Source of the DNA: Mannheimia granulomatis | GTDB lineage: Bacteria > Pseudomonadota > Gammaproteobacteria > Enterobacterales > Pasteurellaceae | Reading direction: 5' to 3' | NCBI RefSeq assembly: GCF_011455695.1 | Contig: NZ_CP015030.1 | Location: 124,001-188,000 of the forward strand | Length of the DNA: 64,000 nucleotides | In this document: piece after piece, positions 40,154-51,427 of the stretch | Layout of the letters: each line of letters starts with the position of its first letter | How positions within the stretch are numbered: position 1 is the first letter of the stretch | Notes under the pieces: generated by a model | The model's input: only the letters and a program-made list of their open reading frames with translations | The model's database searches: none | Told to the model about the DNA's origin: nothing | Position numbers and translations under genes: made by a program

Positions 40154-40894
40154 CTATGCCAACTTCTCAATCCCCCACATTTCCCGTTTCTCCCAATCCA
40201 TTTCCGCCTTAATACCAAAGGCTTTTGCCAGATTTTCAGCATTTATGACCGCTTGTGTGTTACCGTTGGCAAGTAAATTGCCGTCTTTGAGCAAAATAAT
40301 TTCATCACAAAAGCGGTAGGCGAGTGGGAGATGATGAATCACCACTACGCAGGTTTTTTGTGGGGTAAGAGCTTTAAGCTGCTGCATAATGTCGATTTGG
40401 TAGTAAGGATCAAGGGCGGCAATCGGTTCGTCTGCCAATAAAAGTGAGGCATTTTTAACACAACAACGGGCGAGCTGCACCCGTGTTTTTTCCCCGCCCG
40501 AGAGGGTTTGATACGGCTTTTCAAGCAGATGCTGAATTGAAAACTGCTCGGCAACCGACCGCACTTTTTCCTGTTCAGCTTGTGTTGGGAGCGGTTTTGC
40601 CAAGCCCAACGCAATCACTTCATACGCTGAAAGTTGCCACGCCACCGGCAAATTTTGGGCAAGATAAGCGAGTTTTTCGCTCCGTTGTTGAGGGCTAAGT
40701 TCGCCGATTTTGCAATTTTCCAGCCAAATTTGACCGCTTGTTGGGGGTAAAATCCCTGCTATTGCTTTGAGCAGGCTAGATTTCCCTGCACCGTTTGCCC
40801 CGAGAATACCGATAAGTTTCCCCTGTGGCAGAACGCACGAGAGATGTTTAATGCCGTAGGGCAAAGAAAGATTTTCAATGTTTATCATCGCCAT
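40154..40894 (-). CDS. btuD: FecCD-type ABC importer ATPase (BtuD-like)
   Basis: The ATPase of a cobalamin/siderophore-type importer. Walker A GANGAGKSSLLKAIAG, signature LSGGEKTRVQLARCC, Walker B SLLLADEPIAALD and the H-loop VVIHHLPLA are intact. 246 residues. Immediately downstream of the permease. The BtuB-like receptor in the same cluster makes vitamin B12 the first guess, but heme or a siderophore cannot be excluded. Confidence 0.85.
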   Translation of the reverse strand: MAMINIENLSLPYGIKHLSCVLPQGKLIGILGANGAGKSSLLKAIAGILPPTSGQIWLENCKIGELSPQQRSEKLAYLAQNLPVAWQLSAYEVIALGLAKPLPTQAEQEKVRSVAEQFSIQHLLEKPYQTLSGGEKTRVQLARCCVKNASLLLADEPIAALDPYYQIDIMQQLKALTPQKTCVVVIHHLPLAYRFCDEIILLKDGNLLANGNTQAVINAENLAKAFGIKAEMDWEKREMWGIEKLA

Positions 40895-41866
40895 TTACCC
40901 CGTAATTTGTCGCTGTTGTGTGACTAAAATCCAAATCAAAAACGGTGCACCAAGCAAGGAGGTTAGCGTGCCGATGTAGATATTGGCAAAAAACGGCACA
41001 AACTGCACCGCAAGATCGGCGGTGAGCATAATCAACGCCCCAATTAACGCGCTCGGCAGATAGAGCTGCGAAGGCGGTTTTTTCATCCAAAGTCGGGCAA
41101 GGTGGGGGGCGATTAAGCCGATAAAGCCTATAGTGCCAGTTTGTGGAATGGTCGCCCCGAGCAGTAACGCGACACCAAGGCTGAGGAGAAAAAAGCTACG
41201 AGGCAAATTCACGCCCATTGTTGAGGCGGTTTCTTCGCCGAAGGTCAGCACATCTAAATAACGGCGTGTGAAATAAAGGCAAATTACACCGAGAGCAAGA
41301 AACGGTAGCGACATCAGCACTGAATCCAATCTTGCCCAAACTAATGATCCTTGCAACCAGCGGTAGAGTTCCGCCAACGCCCACGGACTTTCAGCGTTGG
41401 AAAGCAAGAGCGTAACTGTCGAACCGAGTAACACATTCACTGCAACACCGCTAAAAATCATCATCGTGGTGCCGTGATTTTTGGTGATCAACCAGACCAA
41501 CAAAAAGCTCGACAACGCCCCTGCCATTCCGCCCAGCAGCAACCATATAAACGGCACAGAGAGATAATAGAGTATAAACACGCTCACCAATGTTGCTCCT
41601 GCACTGCTCCCAAGCAAGCCCGGGCTGGCAAGCGGATTTTGAAACACGCCCTGCATCGCATTGCCTGCTAAGGCAAGACTTGTTCCAGTCAGTACTGCAA
41701 GGGCGATACGTGGCAGGCGGATTTCCAGCAACACCAGAGAACGCATATCCGTCAGCACGCCTTCGTTATTTTTAAGTGAAGCGAAGTCGTTGAGTTGGTA
41801 GCTTGTTGCAATAGCGATAAGAGCGATTAAAAATATAAAAAGTAATAGATTGATCTTTGTTTTCAT
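40895..41866 (-). CDS. btuC: FecCD-family permease (BtuC-like)
   Basis: A polytopic inner-membrane permease of 323 residues with the family pattern (SLALAGNAMQGVFQNPLASP, IAPHLARLW). It works with the ATPase at 40154 and probably the binding protein at 42169. Its ATG overlaps the stop of the decayed RAYT frame (TAATG). About 300 nt containing that remnant now separate it from the binding-protein gene. Confidence 0.88.
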   Translation of the reverse strand: MKTKINLLLFIFLIALIAIATSYQLNDFASLKNNEGVLTDMRSLVLLEIRLPRIALAVLTGTSLALAGNAMQGVFQNPLASPGLLGSSAGATLVSVFILYYLSVPFIWLLLGGMAGALSSFLLVWLITKNHGTTMMIFSGVAVNVLLGSTVTLLLSNAESPWALAELYRWLQGSLVWARLDSVLMSLPFLALGVICLYFTRRYLDVLTFGEETASTMGVNLPRSFFLLSLGVALLLGATIPQTGTIGFIGLIAPHLARLWMKKPPSQLYLPSALIGALIMLTADLAVQFVPFFANIYIGTLTSLLGAPFLIWILVTQQRQITG

Positions 41867-42159
41867 TATTTTGTAGGGTAGTTTTCTTCAAAATTAGGAT
41901 TTAATTTATCCAATTCCCACATTATAGGATTATTTTCAATATATTCTGCGATTCTTTCATAATCTTGGTTATCACGAATAATATGCTCATAAAATCCACG
42001 TTGCTATAGTGGTAATAAAGGATAATGATGATCTAAATTGTATTGTCGATATGCAAAACCTGCTCGCCCTTTTATCATTTTCATCACAAAATAACAACCA
42101 TATTGAGCATATTCATAAAATGGTAATCGCAGGCGTTTTCGTATAGGCTTATTATTCAT
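41866..42159 (-). pseudogene. Decayed RAYT (REP-associated tyrosine transposase, Y1/IS200-like)
   Basis: The minus-strand frame starts with an N-terminus typical of RAYTs (RKRLRLPFYEYAQYGCYFV), jumps to the C-terminal part (RGFYEHIIRDNQDYERIAEY then IENNPIMWELDKLNP), and is interrupted by TAG at 42004-42006, where the family has Trp (likely TGG to TAG). The central HUH/catalytic part, roughly 80 residues, is missing. The remnant is non-functional. It lies inside the btu-like cluster, next to REP-like palindromes. Confidence 0.85.
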
Positions 42160-42168
42160 TGTTTATTC

Positions 42169-42993
42169 CTAGTCGATATTATCCTTTTCGGGCGGGTTAA
42201 AACCCGCCCCTACGGATAATTTGTTTTTAATCAACTCCGCCCCCTGCCAAACACCGTGGTCGAAGCAGTAGGTGTATTTCATCGGAAGTGATACAAGCGG
42301 TCGGTTTACGAAGATTTTTTGCAAAGTCGGGTGATGTAGCCATTCAGCTTGAGCGTTGTAGCTTTGATTGTCGGTGAGTTGAATGAGCTGGTGCGGTTGG
42401 CTTTGAATTAGCTTTTCCAAGGAAAAATTCCGTTCTGGAAGTGGAATTTTGACCGGCTCTAACCCGAGTAATGCGAGCAACGTTTGGTATTGTGGTTGGT
42501 GCATTTCCGCCAAGCCGGTTTCCGAGAGGATCACTGTGTCTGCAAGCGGTCGTTTTTCAGGGATTTTTTGCAAACGCAGTTTTGCGACTAAGGCTTCCGC
42601 TTTAGCTTGATTTTGGGTCAGTTCGCCCAGTTGTAAAATCAATGCAAACAGCTCTTCTGCGGTTTGCGGGTTGTCGTTAAGTGGCACAACTTTAAAACCG
42701 AATTGGGTTAGCCGTTCGGCAAGCTCAGGGTAGAAAAGCGTGTTGACGAGAATGGTTTTATCCGCATAGGGCAATAATGCCGGCAGTTCGGGCTTGAGGC
42801 GCGGTTTGTCTAAATTCAGCTTATCCAACATCATTTTCGGGTTATTGGAATAGACCGATTGGGCGGCAATTTGATGAGGTTCGGCAAGTTCCAGCAGCAG
42901 GCGGTCGCTACACAAATTGAGCGAGATAAATTGCTCGGCTTGTGCGGTGGCAGTAAGCAAAAGTGTAGTCAGAATTTTGGCGGTTTTTTGCAT
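42169..42993 (-). CDS. BtuF-like periplasmic substrate-binding protein
   Basis: A signal peptide ends near TATAQA/EQF. The mature part has the class III binding-protein pattern (FISLNLCSDRLLLELA, AAQSVYSNNPKMM, VILSETGLAEMHQPQYQ). 274 residues. The 3' end is encoded by a REP-like palindrome: the last residues VGAGFNPPEKDNID arise from repeat sequence, so the original C-terminus may have been replaced. Lies between the BtuB-like receptor and the importer. Confidence 0.82.
   Translation of the reverse strand: MQKTAKILTTLLLTATAQAEQFISLNLCSDRLLLELAEPHQIAAQSVYSNNPKMMLDKLNLDKPRLKPELPALLPYADKTILVNTLFYPELAERLTQFGFKVVPLNDNPQTAEELFALILQLGELTQNQAKAEALVAKLRLQKIPEKRPLADTVILSETGLAEMHQPQYQTLLALLGLEPVKIPLPERNFSLEKLIQSQPHQLIQLTDNQSYNAQAEWLHHPTLQKIFVNRPLVSLPMKYTYCFDHGVWQGAELIKNKLSVGAGFNPPEKDNID
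42190..42209. repeat. REP-like palindrome inside the btuF-like 3' end
   Basis: A 20-nt palindrome, GGGCGGGTTAAAACCCGCCC, flanked by a TAGGGG-like edge. It is in opposite orientation to the copy at 43019-43038. Confidence 0.8.
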
Positions 42994-43018
42994 AGACGTT
43001 GGGAGTGCCCAAAAGTAG

Positions 43019-43038
43019 GGGCGGGTTTTAACCCGCCC
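43019..43038. repeat. REP-like palindrome between receptor and btuF-like gene
   Basis: GGGCGGGTTTTAACCCGCCC, sharing the flanking GTAGGGG with the reverse of the 42190 copy. It sits 8 nt before the receptor stop codon end. Confidence 0.8.
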
Positions 43039-43046
43039 GTTTTTAG

Positions 43047-45047
43047 TTAGAACGAACCTTTTAAGCCTACATAAACGTTACGACCGTCTTGTCCGTAGCC
43101 CAATACATTCTCATATTTTTTATCAAACAGATTGTTCAAATTAATATAAACATTTAAATGTTTGTTGAACTGGTAATTTGTGCCGATATTAACCAAAGTA
43201 TAAGATGGCAGTTTTACAGATACTTGATACGGATATGGTCCATAGTACATATCTTCACGTTTTCCTACATAAGAAATGTTCAAATTTGAACCCAATTTTT
43301 CGGTAATTTGATGAGCTAATCCGGCATTAGCGCTATGTTTTGGACGGCGTAGATAATTTTTGCCATATTGGTCTTTTTGTTTATCTAGCTCAATATCCGT
43401 GTAGGTGTAGTTAGCGAATACACTCAAATCTTGTGTTAATTTACCTTGATAAACCAATTCTACCCCTTTAATTTTTGCTTTTTTGTCTGCATTAAACGCT
43501 TGATAGATACATTCATAAGTTAAAGGATTACAGCTTACTTCTCGGCTATCAATGTAGTTTTTTACGTGACGGCTGAAATAGGTAATATCTAAACTTTGTT
43601 GTTTATCCGCAGTTTCGAACAATACACCAATATCTCCACCAAGGCTTTTTTCAGGTTTTAAGGCAGTGTTGCCTAAATATTTACTGTTCCAGCCGTAATA
43701 CTCCATTAAATTTGGATTAAGAATAGCAGATCCAAATCCTGCGTGGATGCGTGCGTTTGGTAACAGACGATATGCACCAGCAATTCTACCTGTCCAAGCA
43801 TTTTTATAATTGCTGTTATCAATAAAACGCCCACTTAGAGACAGGCTGTGATCTTGCTCGGTAAATAAGCGGTATTCGGTTGCTAAACTTTTTTCCGATA
43901 AACGCTTTTTAACACCATTATAATCAGTTGCCGTATAGGTTGTACGTTGATAATCCGCTAATAAACTCACTGCTTGTTGCACTTCACCTTCACGATCAAA
44001 ATTAATATCTATTTGATAATTTGCGTTATATTTTTTCCAATCCTTGCTACTTTGCTTGTTAGACCAAGCTGTTGCATCAAATCTGTCTCCATCTAGTTTT
44101 AATTGGCTCACATTGATTTTATGCGTGAATAACTCTTGTTCATTGCCCAAATAACCGCTTAATTTAAATAAGGTTTCACGGTTACGCAGAGTATTTGCAG
44201 AGAGATTTTCAGAGGAAGAGTATAAGGTATTAGATAATTTATTTACCGTCACTTTATCATTATGGAAAGATTGAGAAGCACGAGAAGCCAAGACTTCAAC
44301 TCCCTTGTGGCTGTCATCATAACCTAAACGTAGAGAAACATTATCGCTGTGGAACTTATCTCGTTCGGTTGCACCGCCGGTTTGGATAGTATTACCGTCT
44401 TTGGCACGATAGCTAAATTTGTCTTGGCTGGTGACCGAAATACCACGAGTACGATGGCTGTTACCGTTTAATGCATAGTAAAAATGATTTTGATAACCTG
44501 AGACAGTAACAGAACCATCATAAGTACCGTGTGAGCCTGTACCTAAATCAAAATCTACGTTAAATGCTTTATCTTTGTACAAGCCTTTTTTAGTGGTGAT
44601 ATATACTACACCGCCAACCGCATCGCTTCCCCATAAAGCAGATTGCTCACCTCGTAGGACTTCAATACGTTCAACATTACTTAAACTTAATCCGCCAAAG
44701 CTGAAATTAGTATCAGCCGGATTCATTTTTACCCCATCAATCACTACAAGCGTATGATTTGAGTTTGAGCCACGCAAAAATAGGCTGGCTACAGCTCCAC
44801 GTCCACCAGTTGCCCCAATTGCCACTCCCGGCACGGTCTTCAACACATCACTCACATAAGTGGCATTGCGTGCGGCGAAATCTTTTTCGGTTAACACTGT
44901 GACACTGGAAGCGGTTTTATCTTGATTGATTGGGGTAGCATAAGCAGAGTAGACCTTCACTTCGTCTAGTTGAGTTGTCTTTGTTTGAGTAAAAGCAAGG
45001 TTTGGCAACACGGCAAGTAGTGCAGCTGTGATTAAATTTTTGTTCAT
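43047..45047 (-). CDS. btuB: BtuB-like TonB-dependent outer-membrane receptor
   Basis: 666 residues: signal peptide (LAFTQ), TonB-box region near QLDEVKVYSA, plug domain with LRGSNSNHTLVVIDGVKMN and RIEVLRGEQSALWGSDAVGG, then a 22-strand barrel ending with an aromatic Phe (YVGLKGSF). The plug motifs are close to BtuB, so cobalamin is the likely ligand. Needs the TonB system encoded at 2050-3858. No cobalamin riboswitch is visible upstream. Confidence 0.85.
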   Translation of the reverse strand: MNKNLITAALLAVLPNLAFTQTKTTQLDEVKVYSAYATPINQDKTASSVTVLTEKDFAARNATYVSDVLKTVPGVAIGATGGRGAVASLFLRGSNSNHTLVVIDGVKMNPADTNFSFGGLSLSNVERIEVLRGEQSALWGSDAVGGVVYITTKKGLYKDKAFNVDFDLGTGSHGTYDGSVTVSGYQNHFYYALNGNSHRTRGISVTSQDKFSYRAKDGNTIQTGGATERDKFHSDNVSLRLGYDDSHKGVEVLASRASQSFHNDKVTVNKLSNTLYSSSENLSANTLRNRETLFKLSGYLGNEQELFTHKINVSQLKLDGDRFDATAWSNKQSSKDWKKYNANYQIDINFDREGEVQQAVSLLADYQRTTYTATDYNGVKKRLSEKSLATEYRLFTEQDHSLSLSGRFIDNSNYKNAWTGRIAGAYRLLPNARIHAGFGSAILNPNLMEYYGWNSKYLGNTALKPEKSLGGDIGVLFETADKQQSLDITYFSRHVKNYIDSREVSCNPLTYECIYQAFNADKKAKIKGVELVYQGKLTQDLSVFANYTYTDIELDKQKDQYGKNYLRRPKHSANAGLAHQITEKLGSNLNISYVGKREDMYYGPYPYQVSVKLPSYTLVNIGTNYQFNKHLNVYINLNNLFDKKYENVLGYGQDGRNVYVGLKGSF

Positions 45048-45238
45048 TTTTAAGTTCCTTAGTGTAATTTGTGGGCATTATACAATAATAAAATCAATAT
45101 AAAAATCGAGAGTTTATGAAAATTTTTAATAATTAAATTGAAATAATAACATCACCCAAAAGCTTGGGAGTTGTTGTTTTTTTAATTTTGTTTGTTATAG
45201 AATCCAACTAATCTTTTTATAGGAATATTAATAAATAA

Positions 45239-46132
<894 letters not shown>

Positions 46133-46153
46133 TCGATATCATTTTAAAAGAAG

Positions 46154-46181
46154 GAGGTATGGTTTTAGCTAACCATACCTC
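46154..46181. terminator. Bidirectional terminator between metF and galE
   Basis: GAGGTATGGTT pairs perfectly with AACCATACCTC, followed by TTTAC, between convergent genes. Confidence 0.85.
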
Positions 46182-46212
46182 TTTACATTATGTGTTGAGA
46201 TGAAGAGTTTTA

Positions 46213-47229
46213 TCAGCTCTTATAACCATTTGGGTTATTTTTTTGCCAATTCCAAGTTTCTTTCACCATTTGTTCCAAGCCGCGTTCGGTTTTCCAGCCC
46301 AGCTCAGTAAGGGCTTTTTGTGGGGCGGAGTAGCAAACGGCAATATCTCCCGGGCGGCGATCGACAATTTTATATGGAATAGTGATGCCATTCGCTTTTT
46401 CAAAGGCTTTTACCATATCCAACACCGAATAACCTGTGCCTGTGCCTAAATTATAAATGTGCAAGCCGGCATCATTTTGGTGTTTATCTAAGGCTTTTAA
46501 ATGACCTAATGCTAAATCGACCACGTGGATATAATCACGTACGCCGGTGCCGTCGTGGGTATCGTAATCACCACCAAAGACAGAAAGCTGCGGTAGTTTA
46601 CCTACAGCTACTTGGCTGATAAACGGCATTAAATTGTTTGGAATACCGTTTGGATCTTCACCAATCAAGCCGCTTTCGTGAGCCCCCACCGGGTTGAAGT
46701 AGCGTAAGATTACCGCACTTAATTGTGGGAAGGCTTTTACTGTATCTTCAAGTATGCGTTCGACCATGTATTTTGAGGTGCCGTAAGGGTTGGTTGTACC
46801 GCCAACCGGACAAGATTCGACAATCGGAATCACTTGTGGATCGCCGTAAACAGTTGCAGATGAGCTAAATACAATGGTATTTACATTTGCTTTTAGCATT
46901 TCTTCCACTAACACGATAGAGCCTGTTACATTATTTTGATAGTAACGTAGTGGCTCACGTACGCTTTCGCCTACCGCTTTTAAGCCGGCAAAGTGGATGA
47001 CTGATTCAATCTGATTTTCAGCAAAAATTTTGCGTAACATTGCGCGATCTAAAATATCGCCTTGATAGAATTTTACGCTTTTGCCGGTAATTTGTTTTAC
47101 GCGTTCAAGTGAAACCTCAGACGAGTTAGAAAGATTATCTAACACTACAATTTCTCGATTTTCGTTTAACAGTTCAACAACAGTATGTGAACCGATATAG
47201 CCTGCACCACCTGTGACTAAAATTGCCAT
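46213..47229 (-). CDS. galE: UDP-glucose 4-epimerase
   Basis: Interconverts UDP-glucose and UDP-galactose, supplying galactose for surface glycans. Extended SDR of 338 residues with NAD-binding [17 protein letters not shown], catalytic Ser in FSSSATVYG and YxxxK in YGTSKYMVE. No other gal gene is adjacent. Confidence 0.97.
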   Translation of the reverse strand: MAILVTGGAGYIGSHTVVELLNENREIVVLDNLSNSSEVSLERVKQITGKSVKFYQGDILDRAMLRKIFAENQIESVIHFAGLKAVGESVREPLRYYQNNVTGSIVLVEEMLKANVNTIVFSSSATVYGDPQVIPIVESCPVGGTTNPYGTSKYMVERILEDTVKAFPQLSAVILRYFNPVGAHESGLIGEDPNGIPNNLMPFISQVAVGKLPQLSVFGGDYDTHDGTGVRDYIHVVDLALGHLKALDKHQNDAGLHIYNLGTGTGYSVLDMVKAFEKANGITIPYKIVDRRPGDIAVCYSAPQKALTELGWKTERGLEQMVKETWNWQKNNPNGYKS

Positions 47230-47303
47230 ATTCTATCCCTTTGTAAAATTTTCTGGAAAACGACCGCTTGCATTTTACTCGCTTTGCGCCGATTTCGCTA
47301 ATA

Positions 47304-49376
<2,073 letters not shown>

Positions 49377-49382
49377 CTACAA

Positions 49383-49407
49383 AAAAGACCGCTTGTTACA
49401 AGCGGTC
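49383..49407 (-). terminator. zipA terminator made of two inverted uptake signal sequences
   Basis: GACCGCTTGT-T-ACAAGCGGTC (49387-49407) is a perfect 10-bp inverted pair of uptake signals. On the minus strand it is followed by a run of T (49381-49386 on plus is AAAAAA), fitting an intrinsic terminator for zipA. Confidence 0.9.
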
Positions 49408-49441
49408 GGATTTCTAAACTTTTTTGCAACTCGTTTTGTGA

Positions 49442-50326
49442 TTAGTGCATCACACGCTGCATATAACGCTGGCGGGATTGCTCGTCAAATGGTTGTTGAT
49501 TGTCATCGTATAAGAATCCGCCAAGTGAGCCAGCTAGGTGTTCGGCATTGTTAATCAGTAATTTCATATTAGCGATATCGCTACCCTCAGACGGCAATTG
49601 CATAAATAGCACTAAGCCTACAGTTGAGAAATTCGCGATATTGTGTAAATCAAAAGTACCCGGATTCATTAAGTTTGCCGCACTGAAAATAGTCGGGCTG
49701 AATAAATCATCGATATGCTGATGGCGGTGGAATATCTGGTGTTCACCAAAGCGTAATCCCACTTCTTCCAAATAATGTACCACTAAATCACCGCGGAAAG
49801 GCTCATTTTGCGGGGCATAGATATAAAGTGTAACAAACGGATTTTCTTCTTGTATGGTAGCAGGTTCCACAACTTGTTCCTCTACTGCTACATTTACTGC
49901 TACATTTGGCTCTTCAGGTAAAATTGCAGTGTTAATAGTTGGATTAGCAAAATCCGGAGCATTTTGGATATGTTGTTGATTAGAAATTTGCTGACCGTAG
50001 GTACTAAATGTTGGCTCTGCATTCACTTGTGGCTCGTTCGGCAAGCTGATTTTGATATTTTGCAGAGAACTTTCCACTTCTTGCTGGATTTGTTGTGGGG
50101 TTTCTTCCGGTACAGACATCGCTTGATATTCCTCAGGCTGAGGTTTGAGTGAAGTCGGGATATTAGCTTGAAGCCCTTGATTGGATGGTGGTACCGCAAT
50201 AGGGCGGGTTGAAAACGTATTAGAGAAAATCGTAGATTTTTCACGACGGGCAGACCATAAGCTAAAGCCGATTAATACTGCAATCAGCACACCAGCAAGA
50301 ATAAAGAAAATAATATGCAGTTCCAT
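49442..50326 (-). CDS. zipA: Cell division protein ZipA
   Basis: Tethers FtsZ to the inner membrane. N-terminal transmembrane helix (LHIIFFILAGVLIAVLIGFSLW), a short basic segment (RREK), a Pro/Gln-rich linker (about 35-150), and the C-terminal FtsZ-binding domain (VTLYIYAPQNEPFRGDLVVH). 294 residues. Located upstream of ligA, divergent from cysZ. Confidence 0.95.
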   Translation of the reverse strand: MELHIIFFILAGVLIAVLIGFSLWSARREKSTIFSNTFSTRPIAVPPSNQGLQANIPTSLKPQPEEYQAMSVPEETPQQIQQEVESSLQNIKISLPNEPQVNAEPTFSTYGQQISNQQHIQNAPDFANPTINTAILPEEPNVAVNVAVEEQVVEPATIQEENPFVTLYIYAPQNEPFRGDLVVHYLEEVGLRFGEHQIFHRHQHIDDLFSPTIFSAANLMNPGTFDLHNIANFSTVGLVLFMQLPSEGSDIANMKLLINNAEHLAGSLGGFLYDDNQQPFDEQSRQRYMQRVMH

Positions 50327-50436
50327 TGTGTCCTCTTTATCAAATAATCAATAAAAATTCATTTTCATGTTTGCGAAAATAATGTGCGTAGCTTACCATA
50401 TTTCTGTGTAATTTTTGCAAAAAATAAGGAATGATT

Positions 50437-51318
50437 ATGTCTTCATTGTTTTCTGAGCCACAAAACCAAGTTGGATTAGGCTTTCATTATTTTATTTATG
50501 GCTGGAGATTGATGCTTCAACGTCAATTTTTACCGTTTGTGATTTTCCCTATTTTAATTAACACTGTTTTAATGGTAGGGTTGATTTGGGCGTTTTTTGC
50601 CAATATTGGAGGATTATTGGCAATGCTACTACCGGATTGGTTAGAGTGGCTTAGCTTTATACTTATTCCTTTAATTTTTCTGATGATCCTAGTTGGGTTT
50701 TATTTTGCTTTTACCACACTTGCTAATTTTGTTGCAGCTCCTTTTAATGCTTTGTTGGCAGAAAAAGTAGAGTTGCAATTAACAGGTGAACCCTTGGGGG
50801 ATATGTCATTTATGGCTATGCTAAAAGATGTGCCTAGAATGCTAAAGCGTGAGTGGCAAAAAATGATGTATAGCATTCCAAGATTAGTTGCCTTATTCTT
50901 ACTTGGTTTTGTGCCGGTTTTAGGGCAAACTATTGTCCCTGTGTTGGCTTTTGTGTTTAGTGCTTGGTTGATTGCCATTCAGTATTGTGACTATCCGTTT
51001 GATAACCATAAAATTAGCTTTCAGCGGATGAGAAATGCCTTATCACAATACCGTATCCTTAACTTTACCTTTGGTGCTTTAGTAAGTTTATTTACTATGA
51101 TTCCATTTGTGAATCTTGTGGTAATGCCTGTTGCGGTATGCGGAGCTGCAGCGTTATGGGTGAAAGAGTACCGTCCGTTTTTTATCCATAACCAAACCGG
51201 CGAGTTTAACCAAGCGGATTATACCTTTTCGAAAGTGAGTACTACCGCAGTTAGCACAGAAACCCGTTCGGGTGAGGTTAGCCGAGAAGTAAGAAAGGGC
51301 GATATAACGGAAAAATAG
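50437..51318 (+). CDS. cysZ: Sulfate transporter CysZ
   Basis: An inner-membrane sulfate permease of the CysZ family: about four hydrophobic segments and 293 residues (GLGFHYFIYGWRLMLQRQ, QYCDYPFDNHKISFQRMR). AAGGA is 6 nt before the ATG at 50437, and directly abuts the earlier ATG at 50431, so the later start is preferred. Located beside zipA as in E. coli. Confidence 0.93.
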   Translation: MSSLFSEPQNQVGLGFHYFIYGWRLMLQRQFLPFVIFPILINTVLMVGLIWAFFANIGGLLAMLLPDWLEWLSFILIPLIFLMILVGFYFAFTTLANFVAAPFNALLAEKVELQLTGEPLGDMSFMAMLKDVPRMLKREWQKMMYSIPRLVALFLLGFVPVLGQTIVPVLAFVFSAWLIAIQYCDYPFDNHKISFQRMRNALSQYRILNFTFGALVSLFTMIPFVNLVVMPVAVCGAAALWVKEYRPFFIHNQTGEFNQADYTFSKVSTTAVSTETRSGEVSREVRKGDITEK

Positions 51319-51364
51319 GAAACGTAATTTTTATATTTCAAATTAAAATGGTATATAGAAATAA

Positions 51365-51395
51365 GAAAACCCGGTTTTTACCGGGTTTTCTATTT
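51365..51395. terminator. Bidirectional terminator between cysZ and the autotransporter
   Basis: GAAAACCCGG pairs with CCGGGTTTTC around TTTTTA, with T-rich flank TATTTTTT. Confidence 0.9.
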
Positions 51396-51427
51396 TTTCA
51401 GTGATATTAACTAGATATCTAAAGCCA

